Source: Glaciimonas sp. (GTDB lineage: Bacteria; Pseudomonadota; Gammaproteobacteria; Burkholderiales; Burkholderiaceae). From it: a stretch of DNA of 5,234 bases. The translations under genes and the position numbers were made by a program. Of this stretch, positions 1 to 5,234 are shown one piece after another; within the stretch, counting starts at the first letter, position 1; every line of letters begins with the position of its first letter. The notes beneath the pieces are model-generated. The model searched no databases. It was not told the DNA's origin and was given only the letters and a program-made list of their open reading frames with translations. The stretch covers positions 1-5,234 of the forward strand of contig JACMQE010000320.1 in NCBI GenBank assembly GCA_014377145.1, read 5' to 3'.

Positions 1-2
1 TC

Positions 3-398
3 ATGCGTCATCGTCACGGCCTACGTAAGTTAAACCGTACCTCTTCCCATCGTTTGGCTATGTTACGCAACATGACTGTTTCGTTGCTGCGTCACGAAGC
101 AATCAAGACAACACTACCAAAAACAAAAGAATTGCCCCGTGTAATCGAGCCCATTCTAACATTGGGTAAGACCGATACATTGGCAAATAAACGTCTGGCA
201 TTTAGTCGTCTGCGTGATCGAGAAATGGTCTTGAAATTGTTTGCTGAATTCGGACCGCGTTATGCAAACCGTAATGGTGGTTATCTGCGTATTCTGAAAA
301 TGGGTTTTCGTCTTGGCGATAATGCACCTATGGTTTATATCGAATTGTTGGATCGTCCGGAAATTAGCGACGAAGCTGGCGTACCGACAGCAGACTAA
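3..398 (+). CDS. rplQ: 50S ribosomal protein L17
   Basis: This 131-residue protein is the bL17 component of the large ribosomal subunit, which binds 23S rRNA near the peptide exit tunnel. It opens with the family hallmark [17 protein letters not shown], followed by the conserved [17 protein letters not shown] segment (about residues 28-44). The conserved [19 protein letters not shown] block lies near residues 92-110 and an ELLDRP end near 114-119. Length and ends match ordinary bacterial L17, and no frame damage is visible. The ATG is the second codon position in the window, so its ribosome binding site and the usual upstream neighbour (rpoA in most bacteria) lie outside. It would normally be the last gene of the alpha operon, which agrees with the terminator 26 nt downstream. 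Together with the peroxiredoxin it shows that the frameshifts elsewhere in the window are not general sequencing noise. Confidence 0.98.
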   Translation: MRHRHGLRKLNRTSSHRLAMLRNMTVSLLRHEAIKTTLPKTKELPRVIEPILTLGKTDTLANKRLAFSRLRDREMVLKLFAEFGPRYANRNGGYLRILKMGFRLGDNAPMVYIELLDRPEISDEAGVPTAD

Positions 399-423
399 TA
401 CGTAAAGTGTTGCGTTAAAGTTG

Positions 424-448
424 AAAGCCAGGTATCGCCTGGCTTTTT
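424..448 (+). terminator. Intrinsic terminator after rplQ
   Basis: A perfect 9-bp stem (AAAGCCAGG at 424-432 pairing with CCTGGCTTT at 438-446) has a 5-nt loop TATCG and runs into five T residues (444-448). It sits 26 nt after the rplQ stop codon and probably ends the ribosomal operon transcript. The decayed nodI gene downstream would therefore have needed its own promoter. Confidence 0.9.
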
Positions 449-504
449 GCATTTTCGTTGTTTGAAGAGTTTTTTAGACCCACGTTCCCGTATTTTGGTT
501 GGCA

Positions 505-1442
505 GTGATATCCAATTTATCTATCTTAAGTGTTACCAATCTATGTAAGTCTTTATGTAATAAAGATGCCAGAACGATATTGAATGATGGCTTGTAATTT
601 GAATCACAGACTGGTGAATGCTACGACTTGCCGGGGTCGAACGGGGCAGATAATACAACAACGTTGTGATTGTGTCTTAGCTTAAATGACGCAGATAGCG
701 TTGAGATTGTGTTGGCCGTCATCCAATCCTGCTTTGTCCCGCTTAGCCTGGCAAAGGATCGGCATATTATCGCAAGGCGATGACCTCAATTCGAATTTTA
801 ATGTGTCATAAAACCTTCTGGTATTTGGCGATTATCACCGCATACTTAATGCGGTGATAATCGCAAGGATTCCGAAGCTGTTGGAGTTTGCGAATTTGGA
901 AGCCAGCAGCACGCGGATTAATGAGTTGTCAGGGGTCATGTACCGACGATTAGCATTGGCGCGTGCTGGTCGACGATCCCGATTTTATTTTTATGGATGA
1001 ACGACCACGGGTCTGGATCCGCAGGTGATGCATATGATCTGCGAGCGCCTAAAGACTTTCCTAAGTCAAAGTAAGTTAATTTTATTGATCACCCAACTTT
1101 ATTGATGAAGCCGAACGTTTGTGTGATCGTCTCGTAGTAGTCGATCAAGGGAAAAATGATCAATGAAGGATCGCTTTGTAGCTTGATTGCGCAACACATT
1201 GGGCAGAAGTATTAGTAGAATCTATGGTGAGGCCCAAAGCTTGGCTACACGGCGATCTCGACGGTAGCTCAGCACGATCAGTTCGGATCGAGATAAGCGG
1301 TGAAACTATTTTTTGTTATACGAATAATGCACAGGCACTGGTGCATTAACTGCAAGGAAGGCCGGGAATGCGCTATATTCATGGTCCCGCTAAGCTTGAG
1401 GACTTGTTTTTAAAACTCACTGGCTGTGAAATGCGGGATTGT
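505..1442 (+). pseudogene. nodI: Broken ABC transporter ATPase, NodI/DrrA type
   Basis: This is the remnant of the ATP-binding subunit of a NodI-type ABC exporter, spread over several frames. Near 583-666 it reads ILNDGL*FESQTGECYDLPG and on to SNGADNTTTL. The Walker A motif expected as GPNGAGKTT is GSNGADNTT (634-660), so the nucleotide-binding lysine is Asn (652-654). After a shift near 715 the text is PALSRLAWQRIGILSQGDDL, a stop, NLLVFGDYHRI, then PKLLEFANLEASSTRINEL. The ABC signature is LSGV instead of LSGG (926-937). Another frame carries Walker B FIFMDE (984-1001). A one-base loss then shifts the frame before TTGLDPQ. The H-loop region reads as FIDEAERLCDRLVVVDQG, and an extra A follows. 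The C-terminal part includes RIEISGETIFCYTNNAQALV, a stop, and [13 protein letters not shown], typical of NodI ends. The left edge is approximate. NodI-like proteins in non-rhizobia usually belong to drug or polysaccharide exporters, so a role in nodulation should not be assumed. Confidence 0.88.
828..864. repeat. Perfect 16-bp inverted repeat inside nodI pseudogene
   Basis: GCGATTATCACCGCAT (828-843) and its exact reverse complement ATGCGGTGATAATCGC (849-864) are separated by the 5-nt loop ACTTA. No T tract follows, so it does not look like an intrinsic terminator. It lies where nodI once encoded the helical stretch between VFG and PKLLEF. The distance between those blocks appears the same as in intact relatives, which suggests the palindrome formed in place instead of being inserted. 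Confidence 0.9.
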
Positions 1443-1443
1443 C

Positions 1444-1818
1444 ATGAATACCTATGCACTCCCTGAATTTTCAAGCCATTTTCAGCCCGCCTGGCAGCGC
1501 AATTTTTTGGTGATATTTTGTTTGAAAATCGGCTTGCATCCCCCCCCCCACATTATTAGTGTTGTCGCTATATTCTTGGTAGGCATGATATTCGGCTGAC
1601 TGGGCTTGGTTTTCAATGCACTGGCAAAGAACTATGATTTCTTTACCTACTATTTCACTTTAGTATTGACCCCCATGAGCTTTTTTTTCTAGCGTCTATT
1701 ATTCGTCGGAATCATTGCCGTCAATCCCGATAATCGATTTAACAATTTTGATTGGATATTGCTCATTGGCTTTTATAACGTATTAGCCTTGACCCTTCGA
1801 CGTTTGCTGCAAGGCTAG
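1444..1818 (+). pseudogene. nodJ: Truncated ABC-2 permease, NodJ type
   Basis: This is the remnant of the membrane partner of the NodI-type ATPase. The start is clear: ATG at 1444 followed by [20 protein letters not shown], the usual opening of betaproteobacterial NodJ-like permeases. About 10-15 codons later the text no longer follows the family, and most of the middle of the protein is missing. After a run of ten C residues, the later part reappears as VVAIFLVGMIFG, a TGA stop, LGLVFNALAKNYDFFTYYF and TLVLTPMSFF. A run of eight T residues (1681-1688) then breaks the frame of the FLSGVYY motif. A further short loss leads to the end, ILLIGFYNVLALTLRRLLQG and a stop at 1816-1818. At about 375 nt it is roughly half the family's normal length of around 750-800 nt. 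It lies directly behind nodI, as in intact nodIJ operons. Confidence 0.85.
1540..1549. repeat. Homopolymer run of ten C in nodJ remnant
   Basis: Ten consecutive C residues lie at the point where the nodJ remnant resumes after its large internal loss. In a working gene such a tract could cause slipped-strand phase variation. Here the surrounding gene is already broken, so it is more likely a by-product of decay or a place where base calling is unreliable. Confidence 0.9.
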
Positions 1819-1834
1819 AATTTTGGAGACGTTT

Positions 1835-2164
1835 ATGTCAGATGCGTTGCTGGCGCTGACCAACATGCTGGACTTTTTGACCCTAAATGTGCTGGTGTGA
1901 CAGCTTGTGGAACTTAAGCTAGCCTTCTGCGTCATCTCCTGCTTGCTGTACATTCAGTGTTTGGCGTGGCACATTAACTCAAACCGCGGAGTTGACATTA
2001 ATGATCAAAGACCACCGCGGAACGTTATGGCGAACTTGGAATTTTGATTAAAGCTAGCGCATCCTTATGAGATCCCTGAAATCATCGCACTACCGATTGC
2101 TAAAAGCCTTTTTGCTTATCGCGATTAGATAAGTACAGAAACAAAAAAGGATCTGAATGTTTAA
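1835..2164 (+). pseudogene. cutA: Broken divalent-cation tolerance protein CutA
   Basis: CutA is a small trimeric cytosolic protein linked to copper and other divalent-metal tolerance. The start is MSDALLALTNM at ATG 1835, with Shine-Dalgarno GGAG (1825-1828) six nt upstream, 16 nt after the nodJ stop. An in-frame TGA (1898-1900) precedes QLVELKLAFCVIS, which matches the family's HQLVELKLAACVN region. The centre is spread over other frames: LMIK, then TTAERYGELGILIKA after an extra A. The hallmark C-terminal block AHPYEIPEIIALPIAKSL returns in the starting frame (about 2057-2110). A TAG (2126-2128) stands where relatives usually have Trp, then ISTETKKDLNV and the original stop TAA at 2162-2164. 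Total length, about 110 codons, is normal, so decay is by point changes and small indels. The end overlaps the dsbD start by 8 nt, matching the cutA-dsbD linkage known from E. coli and other proteobacteria. Confidence 0.9.
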
Positions 2165-4002
2165 ATGTTTGAAACCGGTATTGGTGCTTTTTGTAGCGCT
2201 AAGCTTGATGGTGTTATTGATGTCTTCAGCACACGCAGAAAAGGACTATCTTGCGCCAGAAGTTGCATTTATATTCTCTGCCCGCATGGCTGATCCTAAA
2301 ACTGCTGAAGTGACTTACGTAATTGCAGATGGTTACTACATGTATCGTGAGCGGTCCCGTTTTCAGGCAGAAGGTGCAATATTAGGAGATCCAAAAATAG
2401 CACTGGGTGTGGTTAAATATGATCTGAATTTTCAGAAAAATGTAGAGACTTACCATTATAATGTCACGATCAAAATCCCGGTCAAAGCCGCCACAGCATT
2501 CACGATGATTGTTACCGGTCAAGGCTGCGCGGACAAGGGTTTGTGTTACCCACCCCGATGAAACATCGGGTTAGCCTGTCCCCTGGTGGCAGGGCAGGCA
2601 GTGGAGGGTTGCCCAGTCCAGATGCTGCGACAGGAGAAAGTTTTGCGGTCGCCAACCAGAAAATTTTGCAACAGGATGTATCTAACCGTGTTGACGATAC
2701 AGAAGTTAATCATATCGAGTCCTCGCTGAAAAGCGGCAAGCTTTTGGTAATTATGCCGTTATTTCTATTGTTGGGACTTGGCTTGTCGTTCACACCTTGT
2801 GTGCTACCGATGGTACCAATTTTGTCGTCGATTATTGTTGGTGGAGGCACTCATGTTAAGCGTCGCCGTGCCTGTGTCCTGTCAATCGTGTATGCAATGG
2901 GAATGGCAATTGTCTACACAGCGCTCGGTGTTGCTGCGGGTCTCGCAGGAGAGGGATTATCGGCTGCGTGTGCAGAAGGTGTGGGTAATTGTCGGCATTT
3001 TCTTTGCTGATGTCTCTATCAATCTTTGGTGTGTATCAATTGCGGCTGCCGGGAGCTATGCAAATGAAACTGTTGCAAGTATCGGATCAGCAGTCGGCAG
3101 GCAAACTTGCCGGTGTATTTGTCATGGGTGCGATTTCGGCGTTGATTGTTGGGCCGTGTGTAGCAGCCCCCTTGGCCGGTACATTGATGTATATCAGCCA
3201 GACGTGTAACGCAATCGGCGGCGGCAGTGCATTGTTTGCAATGGCCGTCGGGATGAGCGTGCTCCTATTGTGCTGGTGGTATTTCTGCCGGGGCCTTGCT
3301 GCTGCGTGCGGGGGCATGGATGGAGTCGGTGAAGCGTTTCTTCGGTGTGCTGATGGTGGGCGCGGTGCATTGTGGATGGTATCTCCAGTCATTCCTACCC
3401 CGCAGTGCAGATATTGGGTTAGGTCGTGCTTGGTGTTGGTTATGGTGCGTATTTAATGTGGAACAAGTCATCGCATTGGGTCGCTAAAGCATTTGGTTTG
3501 GCCTTCAACGTGTGCTGGGCTTTATTGCAGCTTGTCAATCTGGTCACCAGCGGGCGCGATGTGTTTGACGCCACTTGCCCATCTCACTGGCCAACAAGTT
3601 GCGCATACCGAATTTGTACGAATCAAATCGATTGCCAAGTTGGATGTGGCGCTTGCCCAAACGAATGGTAAAGCCGAATTGCTAGATTTTTATGCGGATT
3701 GGTGCGTGTTATGGAAAGAAATGGAAAAATTCACTTTCACTGATCCACGCGTTCAAAGCTATTTCGCAAATATAGTATTTTTGCAAATTAATGTAACAGC
3801 GAACAATGCAGAAGATAAGGCAATGCTTAAGCGGTTTAATTTATTTGGCCCTCCTGGAATTATCCTGTTTAATCGTTAGGGAAAAGAGCTAACAGGAAGT
3901 CGAATAATAGGTTTTCAGAATGCAGACAAGTCTGTGCAGTCCTTAGCATTGCTGGATAAGGCGAATGAGCAGTCTTTTCCGCATAGAGGTTGTGCGAAAT
4001 GA
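2157..4002 (+). pseudogene. dsbD: Broken thiol:disulfide interchange protein DsbD
   Basis: DsbD passes electrons from cytosolic thioredoxin across the inner membrane to periplasmic thiol proteins. ATG 2157 follows AAGGA (2147-2151). A signal peptide of about 27 residues ends in SSAHA. The periplasmic alpha domain keeps both cysteines (GQGCADKGLCYPP). A frameshift near 2555 leads to the membrane domain with LSFTPCVLPMVP. Another near 2990 leads to MSLSIFGVYQLRLPGAMQMK and VGPCVAAPLAGT, which holds the second membrane cysteine. Further shifts fall near 3260-3290, 3365, 3415 and 3565, and a stop lies at 3420-3422. The C-terminal thioredoxin domain reads LLDFYADWCVLWKEMEKFTF, with the second CXXC cysteine replaced by Trp (3712-3714). 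TAG at 3877-3879 replaces an expected Gln codon, after which GKELTGSRIIGFQNADK continues to the natural end at 4000-4002. Overall length, about 615 codons, is normal for the family, so no large deletion is seen. At least six frameshifts and two stops make a working product very unlikely. Confidence 0.95.
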
Positions 4003-4179
4003 TCATGCACAATGCTGAATGGAGACTTTGCTTCATATTATAAAGTTATGTAGATAGTCGTTAATAATTGTTAGTTAAACTTTATTTCAAGAATATAGTT
4101 TCAGACCTAATCTGGCCGCGAACAAGCTCGGGCTAGAAGTTCATTTGAAAGCCACTTGTATAATTTAAAGGAGAATAAA
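4003..4179 (+). other. AT-rich spacer upstream of peroxiredoxin
   Basis: This 177-nt stretch separates the broken dsbD from the intact peroxiredoxin and must hold whatever promoter the latter uses, unless it is read from upstream. A TATAGT at 4094-4099 with TTGTTA at 4068-4073 is a weak candidate with a long 20-nt spacing. A perfect TATAAT at 4159-4164 lies too close to the Shine-Dalgarno site to give a normal leader. I saw no clear OxyR-type ATAG/CTAT array, protein remnant or RNA gene. Confidence 0.5.
4167..4173 (+). promoter_or_regulatory. Ribosome binding site of peroxiredoxin
   Basis: AAAGGAG lies six nt before ATG 4180 and fixes that codon as the start. It rules out the upstream in-frame TTG at 4156, which would place this motif inside the gene and add eight residues not expected in the family. 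Confidence 0.88.
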
Positions 4180-4818
4180 ATGACCCTACGTCTTGGCGAC
4201 ATTGCCCCCGACTTTGAGCAGGATTCCTCACTCGGCAAGATTAAATTTTACGATTGGTCGGGAAATTCATGGGTAGTACTCTTTTCTCATCCGGCTGACT
4301 TTACACCGGTATGCACAACTGAACTGGGCCTGACCTCAAAATTAAAATTCCAGTTTGAGCAGCGCGGCGTCAAAGTAATTGCACTCTCGGTTGATCTTGT
4401 GGACAAACATCAGGAATGGATCAAAGACATCAATGTAACGCAAAATACTATAGTCGGTTTTCCGATTATTGCGGATGCTAACCGGAAGGTGTCGGAGCTT
4501 TATGACTTGATTCACCCAAATGCTAGTACAACAGCGACGGTACGCTCATTGTTCGTGATTGATCCGGCCAAAAAAGTGCGATTGATGATCACCTATCCTG
4601 CTAGCACCGGGCGTAATTTTGATGAAATTTTACGTGTGATTGATTCATTACAACTAACCGATAATCATTCTGTTGCGACACCAGGTAATTGGAAAGATGG
4701 CGACGATGTGGTGATCGTCCCTTCATTACAAGATGAAGAAATCATCAAACAGAAGTTTCCAAAAGGTTATAAGGCTATAAGACCCTATCTGCGCCTGACG
4801 CCACAGCCTAATAAATAA
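4180..4818 (+). CDS. 1-Cys peroxiredoxin (Prx6 family)
   Basis: This intact 212-residue cytosolic enzyme reduces hydrogen peroxide and alkyl hydroperoxides through a peroxidatic cysteine. The AhpC/TSA thioredoxin-fold domain starts at MTLRLGDIAPDFEQDSS. The active site HPADFTPVCTTE (residues 37-48) contains Pro38, Thr42 and Cys45. The catalytic arginine is probably Arg122, in STTATVRSLFVID. The Prx6-type C-terminal domain contains YPASTGRNFDEILRVIDSLQ, then NWKDGDDVVIVPSLQ, FPKGY and the end YLRLTPQPNK. Cys45 is the only cysteine in the protein, so it lacks a resolving cysteine and must rely on an outside thiol such as glutathione or thioredoxin. The length is slightly shorter than human Prx6 and normal for bacterial homologues. 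The gene stands alone between its own RBS and a strong terminator. Its intactness among pseudogenes suggests that peroxide defence is still under selection. No symbol is given because bacterial naming of this subfamily varies. Confidence 0.95.
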   Translation: MTLRLGDIAPDFEQDSSLGKIKFYDWSGNSWVVLFSHPADFTPVCTTELGLTSKLKFQFEQRGVKVIALSVDLVDKHQEWIKDINVTQNTIVGFPIIADANRKVSELYDLIHPNASTTATVRSLFVIDPAKKVRLMITYPASTGRNFDEILRVIDSLQLTDNHSVATPGNWKDGDDVVIVPSLQDEEIIKQKFPKGYKAIRPYLRLTPQPNK

Positions 4819-4828
4819 GTTCATTGTT

Positions 4829-4864
4829 AAAACACCCTCAAACACATTTTTTTGAGGGTGTTTT
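4829..4864 (+). terminator. Intrinsic terminator after peroxiredoxin
   Basis: A perfect 14-bp stem pairs AAAACACCCTCAAA (4829-4842) with TTTGAGGGTGTTTT (4851-4864) around an 8-nt loop. It starts 10 nt after the peroxiredoxin stop codon, and its right arm ends in four T residues. The A-rich left flank means it could also stop transcription arriving from the opposite strand. Confidence 0.92.
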
Positions 4865-5100
4865 AATGAGCGAAGATACAACATTAACGTTGTTCTAGCA
4901 CTTTCGGGAACCGGGAGCAGAGTGTAGTGTCTTAAGAGAACTATCTCGTTAATTGATGCCGCGATGCAGTTTAGGCTTGGTCTAAGCACGCCTGAACTTT
5001 CATAATCGTTGTATTGTCCAGACTAGGTCATGTCAATATATAAAAAGCGGTTAGCTTTTTCAGAACTGTGTTTACATTCTGGTTTTTAAGGAATACCTAC
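4865..5100. other. Spacer without a recognisable gene
   Basis: No protein family can be read in any frame here and stops are frequent. The only structure I can support is the small hairpin at 5042-5060. The right part probably includes the left end of the IS5-family element whose transposase starts at 5101. A terminal inverted repeat cannot be assigned because the other end of the element is outside the window. AAGGA at 5088-5092 is the likely former ribosome binding site of that transposase. Confidence 0.5.
5042..5060. terminator. Small hairpin with flanking A and T tracts
   Basis: AAAAAGC (5042-5048) pairs perfectly with GCTTTTT (5054-5060) around the 5-nt loop GGTTA. Only two pairs are G-C, so it would be weak as a terminator on either strand. 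It lies about 40 nt before the transposase start, where some insertion sequences carry structures that block read-through from outside. This role is inference. Confidence 0.35.
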
Positions 5101-5234
5101 ATGCTACGACTGATGTTACGAGATAATCAATAGAAACACGTAGCCTGTTAATGCGCAGAAAAGTGGGTGATAGAGGGCCTAGTGGTGCCGATAATCGTCT
5201 CTTTATTGAGGCGGTATTGTGGATAGCGCACACA
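5101..5234 (+). pseudogene. Broken IS5-family transposase, 5' end
   Basis: This is the N-terminal part of a DDE transposase of the IS5 family (IS427-like layout), cut by the window edge. From ATG 5101 the frame reads MLRLMLRDNQ, then TAG (5131-5133) where relatives have Trp (DxQW), then KHVA. A one-base loss near 5145 moves the text to another frame: LMRRKVGDRGPSGADNRLFI and EAVLWIAHT. Relatives carry the same pattern as PLLPGK-GDRGR-ADNRLFVEAVLWIARTG. The stop and frameshift mean the element cannot move on its own unless a complete copy exists elsewhere. The catalytic DDE region would lie beyond the window. Shine-Dalgarno AAGGA (5088-5092) sits eight nt upstream of the ATG. Confidence 0.85.

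Noticed and set aside
156..452. Open frame on the minus strand opposite rplQ
   Set aside because: It is antisense to a conserved ribosomal gene, covers its terminator, and has no recognisable family.
655..672. Short palindrome ACAACGTTGT in the nodI remnant
   Set aside because: It falls within the codons for the Walker A threonines and is short enough to occur by chance.
1540..1549. C10 tract as a phase-variation switch
   Set aside because: The gene around it is missing half its length and has other stops, so changing tract length could not restore a product.
3087..3471. Minus-strand open frames opposite dsbD
   Set aside because: They are shadows of the GC-richer membrane-domain coding strand, are low in complexity, and lack a convincing start site.
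4159..4164. TATAAT as a -10 promoter element for the peroxiredoxin
   Set aside because: Transcription would begin within the Shine-Dalgarno sequence, and no good -35 lies at the right distance. The match is probably chance in an AT-rich region.
4866..4898. Ten-codon open frame starting just after the peroxiredoxin terminator
   Set aside because: It overlaps the end of the terminator, has no ribosome binding site, and is too short to support.
4726..4989. Minus-strand open frame of 87 codons across the peroxiredoxin end and terminator
   Set aside because: It overlaps a well-supported gene and a strong terminator hairpin on the other strand, and its protein matches nothing I know.

Overview
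The window reads as a stretch of a bacterial chromosome in decay, probably betaproteobacterial. This placement rests on the style of the L17 protein, a NodI/NodJ-type ABC exporter pair (common in Betaproteobacteria) and a cutA-dsbD pair. A Nitrosomonadales-like relative is my best guess, but I could not run a search. Two genes are intact, rplQ (ribosomal protein L17) at the left and a 1-Cys peroxiredoxin at 4180-4818. Almost everything else is recognisable but broken coding sequence, all on the plus strand.

Layout: rplQ (3-398) ends with a clean intrinsic terminator (424-448). A run of four pseudogenes follows in old operon order: nodI-like ABC ATPase (about 505-1442), nodJ-like ABC-2 permease (1444-1818, with most of its middle missing), cutA (1835-2164) and dsbD (2157-4002, nearly full length). 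Their start codons and Shine-Dalgarno sites and the 8-nt cutA/dsbD overlap are still visible, but each gene carries stops and frameshifts. NodI has lost its Walker A lysine, and DsbD has lost one cysteine of its C-terminal thioredoxin CXXC. A 177-nt AT-rich spacer leads to the intact peroxiredoxin, which has its own strong RBS and a 14-bp terminator hairpin (4829-4864). About 236 nt without a recognisable gene follow, then the broken start of an IS5-family transposase, which runs off the right edge.

Biologically, this fits a lineage under relaxed selection, such as a host-restricted symbiont or other genome in early reduction. It keeps ribosome and cytosolic peroxide defence and loses a multidrug/oligosaccharide-type exporter, metal tolerance (CutA) and periplasmic thiol reduction (DsbD). 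I see no CRISPR array, tRNA, rRNA or evident new gene system. The most notable structural oddity is a perfect 16-bp inverted repeat inside the nodI pseudogene (828-864).
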